Of a DNA stretch of 64,000 nt, positions 16,155 through 25,525 are shown piece after piece. The position numbers and the translations under genes are program-made. This DNA is from Paenibacillus sp. MZ04-78.2. GTDB taxonomy: Bacteria; Bacillota; Bacilli; Paenibacillales; NBRC-103111. The notes under the pieces are model-generated. The model was not told the origin of the DNA and did no database searches. It saw only the letters and a list, made by a program, of their open reading frames with translations. The stretch is taken from positions 1-64,000 of the forward strand of contig NZ_JANAVJ010000021.1 in the NCBI RefSeq assembly GCF_024213375.1. Reading direction: 5' to 3'. The stretch's first letter is position 1. Every line of letters starts with the position of its first letter.

Positions 16155-17303
16155 CTAAGCCGGGTCCGGCTTTTCCTTGCCGCCGCCGGGGGCACCGTAC
16201 GTCACATGGCTCTCGAACGTCGGATTCAGCGGCACGATCATGATGTGCGTCTGCCCGGGCCGAAATGCGGCTTCGTGGCCTTGCTCGTAATAGCGGACCG
16301 GATCGTTCACCTTATCCCGCCTCCACTCCAGCGGCTTCACCTTGCCCTGCTGAAACAGCAGCGCCGGTCCTTTGCCGGTCAGCCGGACGTTCAGGCGGCC
16401 TTCCTTATCCAGCACCTTGTGATCGGTCCCCATCACCACTACATTGGAGGCGCTCAGCGGCTGATCGTTGTTCAGATCGACGTGCTTGCTGCCGTTGATC
16501 GACCGTTGGTACTTACCCCCGGCCGCATCATACTCGTAAGAGACAACATAGGTTTTCCACAGAAAGGTAATGTCTACCTTAGGAGCATCCTGCGCCGCCG
16601 CCCCCATCGTCTTGACCGCTTCCGCTTCATTCTTTGCAAAAGCGTATACCGGTCCGGTCGGGCCTTGTTTGTCGAGCCCCCGCATTTGCGCGCCTTCGCG
16701 GATGTTCTTTAGATCCGTATACAGGTTGTGCGGAGCTTTCCGCGACTTCTCCCGCCAGAAATAAGATCCGGCATTCGTAATTTCGTCCATATCGGCTATT
16801 TTCTCTTTCCGAAGCCGCTCGTAGGCATCCGGACTGCCGCCCGCATGAACTTGGATGGCGCCGAAGCTTTTCCCGATATCGATAAAATATGGCCGGATGC
16901 TGCGCACCGGTCCGATCGGCTCCGCGAACGCGCTGCTCTGGAACAGCGCCACAAGGCGCGTCATCTCGCCTTCGGCAAGCACCTCGAACAAGACGTCCGC
17001 CTGCGACAGCCCGCTTTGCGGCCGCGCCGCGGGGTGATTGTTGATCATGACCATCACCGGCCGGGCTTCGCTGGGCTGAGGCAGCATCATCCCGGTCAGT
17101 GGCGCCTGGAAGGTGGGGGGCGTCGGCGCCTTCTGGTCCGTGACGGACTTCTCCGGCTCGACCGGCGCAGCGACAGGCTTGTCCTGCGTATCGCCGCCCG
17201 TCAGGCTGCAGCCCGCCGCCGTCATGGCGAGGCAGCCCGCGAGCAGCGCGAGCCTCCCCTGCCGCCAGAACCGACTCCATCTTCTCCATCCACTTCGTTT
17301 CAT
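16155..17303 (-). CDS. yerB: DUF3048 (YerB-like) lipoprotein
   Basis: Lipoprotein of 382 aa with a basic N-terminus, a hydrophobic segment and lipobox LAMTAAGC near residue 29, then an acidic/Pro linker and the DUF3048 domain starting PLTGMMLP with MVMINNHPAARPQSGLSQADVLFEV and the GPVRSIRPYFIDI signature. The DUF3048 C-terminal half ends with PFRPGQTH-like and IVPLNP segments. The family function is not established. ATG 17303 follows GAGGTGA; the upstream frame extension lacks a site. It is transcribed alone toward a strong terminator. Confidence 0.85.
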   Translation of the reverse strand: MKRSGWRRWSRFWRQGRLALLAGCLAMTAAGCSLTGGDTQDKPVAAPVEPEKSVTDQKAPTPPTFQAPLTGMMLPQPSEARPVMVMINNHPAARPQSGLSQADVLFEVLAEGEMTRLVALFQSSAFAEPIGPVRSIRPYFIDIGKSFGAIQVHAGGSPDAYERLRKEKIADMDEITNAGSYFWREKSRKAPHNLYTDLKNIREGAQMRGLDKQGPTGPVYAFAKNEAEAVKTMGAAAQDAPKVDITFLWKTYVVSYEYDAAGGKYQRSINGSKHVDLNNDQPLSASNVVVMGTDHKVLDKEGRLNVRLTGKGPALLFQQGKVKPLEWRRDKVNDPVRYYEQGHEAAFRPGQTHIMIVPLNPTFESHVTYGAPGGGKEKPDPA

Positions 17304-17580
17304 ACACGTCACCTCATCTGCATGTCCTCTATGAATCTGTATTCTAGCGAGGCTGGATTTAGAAGCGTTTTCGCACAAAAAGACGAAAAATGAGCGCTTT
17401 TCATTATTATTAAACGTGTTTTCTCCCCAAAGGTTCCAAGCGCCATCCGAATCTTCACATCAATGATAGCAGGGAAACAGGAAAATTTGTAGAAAATAAC
17501 CATTTAAGATGCCGCCGTTGTCATCGTCACGACCGATTACGCATGCGGGTCGGTTATCTATCGCTATCAGGAGGTGTCTT

Positions 17581-18852
17581 ATGATTGAAGTTCTTCCCTT
17601 GCTGCTGAACACCTTTATTATTATTATATCTATCTTTTTTTATCAAATCGTTTGCCTCGACAAAGACAGGTCGGAGCGCGCCAATCGGTGGTTCCTGCTC
17701 CTATTCTCCACCGTAGCGATGGCGATGTGCATTGCTTTTCCGATTCATTTTTTCTCGGGGCATTTTTTCGACTTGCGATACGTGCCGATTCTGGTTTGCT
17801 TTTTATACGGAGGCCACCGCAATTTGTTGTTGATTTCAATTTTTTATCTCGCGTACCGGTATTCCTTCGGCGGGGAAGGCTTTGTCACGTCTTTAATCGT
17901 CTATGTGATCATGCTGCCGATCATGTTCATCTTCGGGCCCTTTCACCCGGACCAGCCCAAATCGAAGCGGATCGTACAAGGCACCGGATTAACCCTCCTT
18001 TGGGCGGTCGCAGCGGTCGCCTTTTCCAGCTTCCGAACGGGACAAGCAGACCTGCTCTATGGCTGGTTCATGGCTAGCCTGATTACATTCACATCGTTTT
18101 CCATGATCATGGCCATCCTTTTCATCGAAGGCATTTATGAAAAAAAGAAGCTGCGCAAAGAAGTGGAACGCGCGGAGAAAATGTATCTTGTCGGAGAGCT
18201 CGCCGCCTCGTTTGCCCATGAAATCCGCAATCCGCTCACCGTTGTCAGCGGCTTTTTACAAATGATGGGTAAAAACCAGATTGCGGAAGACGCCAAGCAC
18301 GATTACTTGCGCATTATGATCACCGAATTGGAGCGGGCCCAAGCGATCATATCGGATTATTTGGCGATTGCCAAGCCGAAGAACGATTCCATCCAGCTTA
18401 TCCAGCTCGAGCCTCTGCTGAGGCAAATCATCGAATTGATGTCCCCTTACGCGCTTATGAACACGGTCAGCATCGCCAGCTCCATCGAGCAGAATCTTCA
18501 GCTCAAGGCCGATGCTTCCCGGTTTAGCCAGTCGCTGATCAACATTGTCAAGAACGGCATTGAAGCGATGCCGGACGGAGGAACATTGGAAATCAAAGCG
18601 TACCGGAAACAGAGTAAGCTGTTGATTGAAATTTCGGATCAAGGCGTCGGCATGACTCAGGCGGAGATCGACCGGCTCGGCACCCCGTTTTATACAACCA
18701 AAGAAAAAGGCACCGGCATCGGTACCATGGTCGCGCTCGGCATTATCGGAAGTATGGGCGGCCGAACCGAAGTGCACAGCAAGAAGGGAGCCGGAACGGT
18801 CTTCACGATCATTCTGCCCGGTCCGTCGGACTCCTATCAGAATGAGCAGTAG
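17581..18852 (+). CDS. KinB-like sporulation sensor histidine kinase
   Basis: Sensor kinase of 423 aa with an N-terminal block of five to six membrane helices (about 1-190, 5TMR-LYT type), a HisKA domain with phospho-acceptor His213 in SFAHEIRNPLTVVSGFLQ, and an HATPase domain with N box (INIVKNGIEAM), G1 (DQGVGM), F box and G2 (GTGIGTMVALGI). B. subtilis KinB has the same membrane input and kinase core. AGGAGGTG precedes the ATG by 4 nt. No response regulator is adjacent, typical for phosphorelay kinases that act on Spo0F. The gene for its possible inhibitor, Sda, lies 12 kb away. Assignment as KinB itself is inferred. Confidence 0.82.
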   Translation: MIEVLPLLLNTFIIIISIFFYQIVCLDKDRSERANRWFLLLFSTVAMAMCIAFPIHFFSGHFFDLRYVPILVCFLYGGHRNLLLISIFYLAYRYSFGGEGFVTSLIVYVIMLPIMFIFGPFHPDQPKSKRIVQGTGLTLLWAVAAVAFSSFRTGQADLLYGWFMASLITFTSFSMIMAILFIEGIYEKKKLRKEVERAEKMYLVGELAASFAHEIRNPLTVVSGFLQMMGKNQIAEDAKHDYLRIMITELERAQAIISDYLAIAKPKNDSIQLIQLEPLLRQIIELMSPYALMNTVSIASSIEQNLQLKADASRFSQSLINIVKNGIEAMPDGGTLEIKAYRKQSKLLIEISDQGVGMTQAEIDRLGTPFYTTKEKGTGIGTMVALGIIGSMGGRTEVHSKKGAGTVFTIILPGPSDSYQNEQ

Positions 18853-19292
18853 GCTTGCGAACAGTCGATCAAGCGCGAGCGCTCGAAGGCGGCCCCCTCA
18901 TGACCATGTCCCGCCGACGGGTTCAGCAGCTGTGCGGTCAAATCGGCCATAGCGACTTCCGCGATGTCCGTACGCACCGACCCCCACGCCTCGGCATGGC
19001 TCCGTACGTAGCTGATGGCTTCACAAACGGACAGTCCCTTCAGCTTCAGAAAGACCGAAGTCCACCGTACGATGTCGGCATACGGCTGCGTGTTCGGCAC
19101 GACGTATTCCGCCCAGCCATTCACGCCGTGGCAGGACAGCTTAAGCAGCCCGCAGTTGCAGTCGCGGCAATTGCCTGCGATGCGCGCCTCAATCAGGCGG
19201 CAGTCGAACCGGTATACCTCGATAAGCCCGATCCGGCTTGTCGACAAGATACCTTCGTTCACTTCGGGCAGGGGATCGCTTAATTTCAACAT
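18837..19292 (-). CDS. Orphan domain resembling the N-terminal cap of enolase-superfamily enzymes, c-di-AMP riboswitch controlled
   Basis: Protein of about 151 aa. Its pattern (IGLIEVYRFDCRLIEA, then GLLKLSCHGVNGWAEYVVP, LKGLSVCEAISYV and RTDIAEVAMADLTAQL) follows the N-terminal capping domain of mandelate racemase/muconate cycloisomerase enzymes, but the TIM barrel that carries the catalytic residues is absent. A Cys-rich NCRDCNCGLLKLSC stretch is unusual for that domain. ATG 19292 has GGAG 9 nt upstream (a TTG 6 nt earlier is possible). A c-di-AMP riboswitch and terminator precede it. Its 3' end overlaps the convergent kinase gene by 16 nt. The fold assignment is my inference. Confidence 0.6.
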   Translation of the reverse strand: MLKLSDPLPEVNEGILSTSRIGLIEVYRFDCRLIEARIAGNCRDCNCGLLKLSCHGVNGWAEYVVPNTQPYADIVRWTSVFLKLKGLSVCEAISYVRSHAEAWGSVRTDIAEVAMADLTAQLLNPSAGHGHEGAAFERSRLIDCSQAYCSF

Positions 19293-19339
19293 GAACAACT
19301 TCTCCTTTTTTCACAAAATGGGGTATTTGGGAGGAATGC

Positions 19340-19381
19340 AAAAAGAAGCCGAAGAGCAGAGAAACTCTACTCTCGGGCTTC
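19340..19381 (-). terminator. Riboswitch-associated terminator
   Basis: A 17-nt imperfect stem (GAAGCC ... GGCTTC at the base, loop TTT) followed by five T on the minus strand, between the c-di-AMP aptamer and the gene at 19292. This is the expected off-switch platform. Confidence 0.75.
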
Positions 19382-19434
19382 TACCACAGGAAATCACGCA
19401 GGCTGCGGAGGCACGATCGTCGTTCTCTCTCAAT

Positions 19435-19587
19435 CCGCTTACGAGGTTAGCTGTCGGATTCGGGCTTGAGAGCGCCCTACCCCAGCGCTTGCAAAGCAAG
19501 CGCGAAGAGATTCACCCCATGAAACCGTCCTTCCTATCGGCGGTTTCGATTGGTTCCCCCGCTTCCCGGTTCGGGAATTCAGCGTTT
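19435..19587 (-). promoter_or_regulatory. c-di-AMP riboswitch (ydaO/yuaA type), minus strand
   Basis: Reads on the minus strand as AGCGGGGGAACCAAT, then GGGGTGAATCTC, GGGTAGGGCG, and CCCGAATCCGACAGCTAACC followed by CTCGTAAGCG. These are the conserved blocks of the ydaO-yuaA class, in order. CGCT at the 5' end and AGCG at the 3' end can form P1. It controls the gene ending at 18837 through the terminator at 19340-19381. Binding of c-di-AMP is known to favour termination in this class. Confidence 0.9.
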
Positions 19588-19615
19588 GGCTTGGCATATC
19601 AAGTTGTTGACATGA

Positions 19616-19644
19616 ATCATACGCCGGTTGTGGCGCAAAGTAAA
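19616..19644 (-). promoter_or_regulatory. SigA promoter for the minus-strand riboswitch
   Basis: On the minus strand TTTACT, 17-nt spacer, TATGAT, ending about 29 nt before the aptamer. Confidence 0.6.
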
Positions 19645-19870
19645 ACCCGAAACCGCACGCTATTTTTGATCTTTTCGCTTTTTTTGCATGTGGAAACGGA
19701 TTCATATGGGGTCGGCGTTGATTATCGATACAAAAGCTGTTTGATTCGTCGATTTTCATTATTTTCAAGAAAATCGAAGAAATACAGAGATTCATGCAGA
19801 ATAACGGAGATCGGCATTGTCTTTCTTCTTCCAAATATATCCTATGGCCGAATATGCGCTGCGGCGTTTC

Positions 19871-19900
19871 TTTACACCGGCTAAATCGCAGGCGTATGAT
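19871..19900 (+). promoter_or_regulatory. SigA promoter for the plus-strand riboswitch
   Basis: TTTACA (19871-19876), 18-nt spacer, TATGAT (19895-19900), about 35 nt before the aptamer. Its -10 is identical to that of the divergent promoter. Confidence 0.6.
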
Positions 19901-19934
19901 ACGACTCAAGTTGATTTGAAATTTCCAAGCACAT

Positions 19935-20103
19935 CGCTTAATTTCCTGAACAGGAAAGCGGGGGAACCAAACAAGCGATGCGGCGCACGCCGTGAGAGCC
20001 GTGCCGCCCATCGCTTTGGGGTGAATCTTGACCGCGCATGCCGCACATGCGCCAGAGTAGGGCGACGCTCACCGCCCGAACCCGTCAGCTAACCTCGTCA
20101 GCG
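19935..20103 (+). promoter_or_regulatory. c-di-AMP riboswitch (ydaO/yuaA type), plus strand
   Basis: Conserved blocks in order: CAGGAAAGCGGGGGAACCAA, GGGGTGAATCTTGACC, AGAGTAGGGCGA, CCCGAACCCGTCAGCTAACC and CTCGTCAGCG. An extra GC-rich helix sits between the first two blocks. CGCT near 19935 pairs with AGCG near 20100 as P1. Only 26 nt separate it from the start codon at 20130 and no terminator is visible, so control may act on translation or on an overlapping helix. Confidence 0.9.
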
Positions 20104-20129
20104 TAGTCGAGAGAGGCGAAGAGAAAACA

Positions 20130-20540
20130 ATGGAACAGGAACAGCAAACGATTTTGGTATCGGCCCCCAACAAGCCCGGCGAAGCGTTTATCCGGCAGCT
20201 TCAATTCGGCAGCATTCCGTTCGCGGTCATCGTCAACAACAAAGCGGAGCAGGCCCGGCTGCAGGAGCTTGGGACCGAGCGGATTGTGATGGTGGATACG
20301 AACGAGGAGAACACATGGCTCCTCCCCGAATGGCCTGTCGGCAAAGTGTTTTTGTTCGAAAACAGTCTGACCCTGTGCTGCCGCTATATCCGCATTTGCC
20401 GCTCCTGGACCTCGGAACCGCTGTATGTTATTACGCAGTCGAACAACCCGCGCCTGATTTATAAAGGGCTCGGAGCCAACTACGTGATTCATACGAACAG
20501 TAACGAAGTATCGTTTCTGATCCATTCGGCGCACGAATAG
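20130..20540 (+). CDS. RCK_N/TrkA-N-like small protein under c-di-AMP riboswitch control
   Basis: Soluble protein of 136 aa with an alternating strand/helix layout: TILVSAPNKPGEAFIRQL, FAVIVNNKAEQARLQELG, RIVMVD, then PLYVITQSNNPRLIYKGLGANYVIHT. The order resembles the NAD-binding RCK_N domain of Ktr/Trk potassium-channel regulators, but the GxGxxG loop is replaced by SAPNKPG, so nucleotide binding may be lost or altered. Other RCK proteins are known c-di-AMP targets or riboswitch-regulated genes, which fits the leader. No channel subunit is adjacent. The family call is inferred from pattern. Confidence 0.55.
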   Translation: MEQEQQTILVSAPNKPGEAFIRQLQFGSIPFAVIVNNKAEQARLQELGTERIVMVDTNEENTWLLPEWPVGKVFLFENSLTLCCRYIRICRSWTSEPLYVITQSNNPRLIYKGLGANYVIHTNSNEVSFLIHSAHE

Positions 20541-20541
20541 G

Positions 20542-21312
20542 CTAACTGAACATCCACGCGCCGAGACTGAGCGTCCCGTACTGGTACTTCTGGTACAGCA
20601 GCTTGGCCCGTCGGCTGCGGTCCGCCGCGCCCATGGCAATCAACAGAGGCGCGAAGTGCTCCACCGTCGGCACAGCCAGAGAAGCATGCGGCGCCCGCCG
20701 CTCGTAATCGAACAAGGCATCCGAATCCCACACCGTAATCCGGTCGTACAACCAGGCGTCGAATTGCTTCGCCCACAGCTCGGCGGCATCGTCCTGCCAA
20801 TGCAACTTACCGAGATGATGCACCGTCCCGCCGCTGCCGACGATCATGATGCCCTTGCTGCGCAAAGCCTGGATCGCCCGGCCGATCCGGTACTGCTCTT
20901 CCGGCACCAGCAGCGGATTTACGGACAGATGGACGACGGGCACGTCCGCCGCAGGGTGCATGAGCGAGAGCAGCGTCCATACGCCGTGATCGAGTCCCCG
21001 GCTATCGTCCAGAGTGCAGGCGATCCCTTCGATATCGAGCAGCCGCCTAATGCCCATGGCAAGTAAAATATTCCCTTTCGCAGGGTACGCAATACCATAC
21101 AATTCCTCCGGAAACCCGAAAAAATCGTGCAGCGTTTCCGGCTCGGACGCCGCGCCGATCGTCTGCACCTCGCTTTGCCAATAGGCGCTGAATACGACAA
21201 TCCCTTCGGGCTTCGGCAGCTGCGCCCCGAGCGCTCTCAAGAAACGGGAATAACCATGCGGCTCCGTCACAATCGTCGGCAAGCCATGGGCGAGAAAAAA
21301 GGACGGGTACAT
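20542..21312 (-). CDS. LigB/DODA-type class III extradiol dioxygenase-like protein with an altered metal site
   Basis: Protein of 256 aa similar throughout to E. coli YgiD, a 4,5-DOPA extradiol dioxygenase. Visible blocks are FLAHGLP (metal His near residue 9), LHDFFGFP, DHGVWTLL, VHLSVNPL, the catalytic His in SGGTVHHL and VEHFAPLL. The usual SAHW motif, whose His is a zinc ligand in YgiD, reads SAYW here, a single-base change (CAT to TAT). Activity may therefore be reduced or changed. AAGGAG lies 12 nt before the ATG. It stands alone, with its stop 1 nt from the end of the convergent RCK-like gene. Confidence 0.8.
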   Translation of the reverse strand: MYPSFFLAHGLPTIVTEPHGYSRFLRALGAQLPKPEGIVVFSAYWQSEVQTIGAASEPETLHDFFGFPEELYGIAYPAKGNILLAMGIRRLLDIEGIACTLDDSRGLDHGVWTLLSLMHPAADVPVVHLSVNPLLVPEEQYRIGRAIQALRSKGIMIVGSGGTVHHLGKLHWQDDAAELWAKQFDAWLYDRITVWDSDALFDYERRAPHASLAVPTVEHFAPLLIAMGAADRSRRAKLLYQKYQYGTLSLGAWMFS

Positions 21313-21453
21313 TCGCGCATCATTCTCCTTTTCGATGAGCTGCTCCGGACGGCAGAGCCCTGCGGCTGCCGGGGCACTTGCCGTATTACGCCCCGCGTGA
21401 TGCCAGATCCGTTATATCGTATTCATCTGTTGACGGAGAGGAGCCAATCCGCC

Positions 21454-21996
21454 TCAGTTCCACAGCTCGATCCGGCTGGTCGATACGGCAATCGCGCCAG
21501 CGTTGAACAGAACGGGCAGCTCCTCCTTCTTTTCAACAAATCCGCCCAAAATGATATCGAGCCCCGTTTCATTTTTGATCAAGTTTAATTTGGGATAAGA
21601 GAAGCTCGGTAAAATCTCGATATAGTCCGGCTTCACTTGAGCGGCCGAATTGATAATCGTGCGGATCGAGTGGGAGTCGATGATGAAGCCGCGCTGAATG
21701 GCGCTCAGCCCATATTTTTTGGCGTGAAGCAGGCACGACGTCCGGGTGCTGATGATCCCGTCGATTTTAATCACCTTGGATAAAAAATGGATCGAAGCCT
21801 CATCGTCTTTAATCCCCTTCACCATCTCCAAATGAAGAAATATTTTTTTGTTCGCTTGCTTGACCGCCCCTACGATGCTTTGTAATTGGATTAATTCCCC
21901 CTCCAGCAGAAAAATAACCTCATGCGGCGAAGCAAGCGCCTTCTCTAATTCTTTAAAACCCCGGACAGCCGGAATCATCGCGTTGGGCTTCAGCAT
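21454..21996 (-). CDS. glpP: Glycerol-3-phosphate-responsive antiterminator GlpP
   Basis: RNA-binding antiterminator of 180 aa. With glycerol-3-phosphate bound, GlpP lets transcription pass the leader terminator of glp genes. The sequence matches the family from AVRGFKELEKAL through VFLL, LVKGIKDDEASIHFL, DGIISTRTSCLLHAKK, IQRGFIIDSHSI, YIEILPSFSYPKL, ILGGFVEKKEE to the C-terminal AIAVSTSRIELW. ATG 21996 has a strong GGAAGGAGG. It lies downstream of glpK but is separated by a terminator, so it likely has its own promoter. Its target leader is at 24566-24620. Confidence 0.93.
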   Translation of the reverse strand: MLKPNAMIPAVRGFKELEKALASPHEVIFLLEGELIQLQSIVGAVKQANKKIFLHLEMVKGIKDDEASIHFLSKVIKIDGIISTRTSCLLHAKKYGLSAIQRGFIIDSHSIRTIINSAAQVKPDYIEILPSFSYPKLNLIKNETGLDIILGGFVEKKEELPVLFNAGAIAVSTSRIELWN

Positions 21997-22090
21997 AAAA
22001 TCCTCCTTCCTTTCGATAAGCATCTGTATTCTCTTATGGTACGATTTGGTACTATCATATCAAACCCACTCCCGCTTCGGAAAACAAGCG

Positions 22091-22137
22091 AAACCGTGCC
22101 GTCTCCCTTCTCCAGAAGAAGGGGGCGACAGCACGGT
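22091..22137 (-). terminator. Terminator after glpK
   Basis: ACCGTGCTGTCGCCCCCTTCT / AGAAGGGAGACGGCACGGT stem with a short loop followed by TTT on the minus strand. Confidence 0.7.
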
Positions 22138-22148
22138 CCGGTCACTGC

Positions 22149-23699
<1,551 letters not shown>

Positions 23700-23706
23700 C
23701 TATGCG

Positions 23707-24417
23707 TCAGCTTCCGAAAACCGCATAATAAAATAGCGTTCCGAGCGAGCCGCCGACCAGCGGACCGACGACCGGAATCCAGGCATAGCCCCAGTCCGAG
23801 GAGCCCTTCTTCCCGAGCGGCAGCACCGCATGCGCGATACGCGGACTCAGATCGCGGGCCGGGTTCATCGCATAGCCGGTCGTTCCTCCGAACGAAAGGC
23901 CGACGCCGACCAGCAGGAAGCCGACGACAAACGGATTCAAGCCGTCCGTAAATTTATTCGCGCCGATGGCCAAAATGCCAACAAACAGGATAAACGTGGC
24001 CAGAGCTTCGCTGATCAGGTTCGCGAACGGGCTGCGGATGGCAGGTCCTGTCGCGAAGGTTCCGAGCTTCGCCCCGGTATCCTCGGTCGCTTTCCAGTGC
24101 GGCAAGTATTGCAGCCATACGAGGCAAGCTCCCAGAAACGCTCCGATGAATTGTGCGGCAATATAAGACGGAACCTTCTCCCAAGGGAAATGTCCGGCTA
24201 TGGCCAGCCCGAAGGTAAAGGCGGGATTCAAGTGCGCGCCGCTGAACCGGCCGACCGCAAAAATCGCAATGGCGAGCGCAAGCCCCCAGCCCATCGCAAT
24301 GACAATCCAGCCCGAATTCTGCGCTTTGGATTTGTTCAGGCTGACTCCGGCGCATACCCCGTCACCAAATAATATTAAAAGCATCGTTCCCAGCAATTCC
24401 CCCATAAACGGAGTCAT
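23707..24417 (-). CDS. glpF: Glycerol uptake facilitator (aquaglyceroporin)
   Basis: Major intrinsic protein of 236 aa with six membrane helices and the two pore motifs GAHLNPAFT (about residue 66) and YAMNPARDLSPR, the latter with the Asp/Arg pair typical of glycerol channels. It lets glycerol diffuse in for GlpK. The start is set by GGGAGG on the minus strand. The 240-nt leader contains a terminator/antiterminator and a cre-like site. Confidence 0.96.
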   Translation of the reverse strand: MTPFMGELLGTMLLILFGDGVCAGVSLNKSKAQNSGWIVIAMGWGLALAIAIFAVGRFSGAHLNPAFTFGLAIAGHFPWEKVPSYIAAQFIGAFLGACLVWLQYLPHWKATEDTGAKLGTFATGPAIRSPFANLISEALATFILFVGILAIGANKFTDGLNPFVVGFLLVGVGLSFGGTTGYAMNPARDLSPRIAHAVLPLGKKGSSDWGYAWIPVVGPLVGGSLGTLFYYAVFGS

Positions 24418-24442
24418 CGGCCTACCTCCCGGTATCGAGTTT

Positions 24443-24457
24443 TGTAAACCCTTTCAA
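24443..24457 (-). promoter_or_regulatory. cre-like CcpA site in the glpF leader
   Basis: On the minus strand TTGAAAGGGTTTACA matches the cre consensus (WTGAAARCGYTTWCW) at 14 of 15 positions. It lies between the leader terminator and the glpF start, so it would act as a roadblock in carbon catabolite repression. Confidence 0.6.
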
Positions 24458-24565
24458 ACCTTTGCTTTAAAGTTAAAGAAAGATTTCCCCGCCATCATTG
24501 ATCATGGGTCAATATGTTCTGCACCCAAGCCTTTGCATGAAGAGCCCCTCCTTTCCAGGACAAGA

Positions 24566-24620
24566 CAAAAAACAGCCACGATCCGAAATGTGGAAAGCTC
24601 CACTTTGGATGACGGCTGTT
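24566..24620 (-). terminator. glpFK leader terminator, probable GlpP antitermination target
   Basis: On the minus strand AACAGCC ... GGCTGTT closes a long stem with an inner helix, followed by six T. It lies 40 nt after the glpF -10 and 150 nt before the start codon, as in B. subtilis glp leaders controlled by GlpP. Confidence 0.8.
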
Positions 24621-24659
24621 CTCATCTTCTCACAGCAAAACGATTTACTTGTGATTTTT

Positions 24660-24688
24660 ATTATAGTATACGCACATCGTTTCGTAAA
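24660..24688 (-). promoter_or_regulatory. SigA promoter of glpFK
   Basis: On the minus strand TTTACG, 17-nt spacer, TATAAT (perfect -10). Confidence 0.75.
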
Positions 24689-24864
24689 CCCTGAAATCCC
24701 CAAAATTTCAATGATTTGAATGACTCGCCAATCGCATCCTAAGCAATACGTATCCTATAAAAGAAATCGGATTTTACCGCTATCCGCCGCTTTTATGATA
24801 CGATAGATCGCAGAAGAAACCGGGACTGCAAAAGGCAAGACCTTTGACGGACAGGAGGCATGAC

Positions 24865-25451
24865 ATGCGCAAGCTCGTGTTTTTTCTGGGACCCGCCGGT
24901 GCGGGCAAGACGACCTTGGCCAAAGCCTTGGTCCGCAGACGCCACGCGGCTTTGTTCGATATGGACACCTTAGCCCGGCCCGCCTCGGAAGCGATTATGA
25001 CTCTCTCCGGGCTTGACCCGAACGACCGCGATTCCTCCGTTTACAAAATGCGCTGCCGGGATCTGGGCTATCGCATCACGATGGACGTCGCTCTGGAGAA
25101 CGTGGACCTTGGCGTGAATGCGTTCGTCATCGGTCCTTTTACTCGGGAGCTTGAAGATCCGGTATGGCCGGAGAAGGAACTGTTGCGGATCGGCGCGTCG
25201 CTGCGCGACGTGGACGTCAAAGCGATCCTCGTATCGCTTCCCGGCGAACAGCATTACCGCGAGTGCATTCGGGACCGGGGCTTGGTTCTGGATGCATGGA
25301 AGCTGGAAAATTGGAACGAATTCAGCCGTTCCCTCGCGGTTCGTGAAATCGATGGAAGCTTCCGGCCTCATCGATTCTCTCGTTTGATAACGCGGGCCCG
25401 CTCTCGGAAGAAAAGCTGCGGCAGGTCGAGCGATTTATTTACGAGTTTTAA
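24865..25451 (+). CDS. P-loop NTPase/kinase with an apparent late frameshift
   Basis: Cytoplasmic P-loop protein with Walker A FFLGPAGAGKTTLAKAL near residue 10 and a YdcB/uridine-kinase-like layout. Through about residue 163 (LENWNEFSRSLAVREID) it reads normally. After GAT at 25351-25353 the frame would have to step back one base to continue as WKLPASSILSFDNAGPLSEE and KLRQVERFIYEF, which ends at 25451. Without that shift the protein runs to 25590 with unrelated sequence and overlaps the next gene. A lost T (GATTGG to GATGG) would explain it. ATG 24865 follows AGGAGG. Function unknown; possible kinase of a small molecule. Confidence 0.68.
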
Positions 25452-25525
25452 TGCGAATCCCCGCCTCCAAACAACAAAACAGAGCCGTCCCTTTCCGGGA
25501 GCCGGCTCCGTCCGCATGTGCCCGA

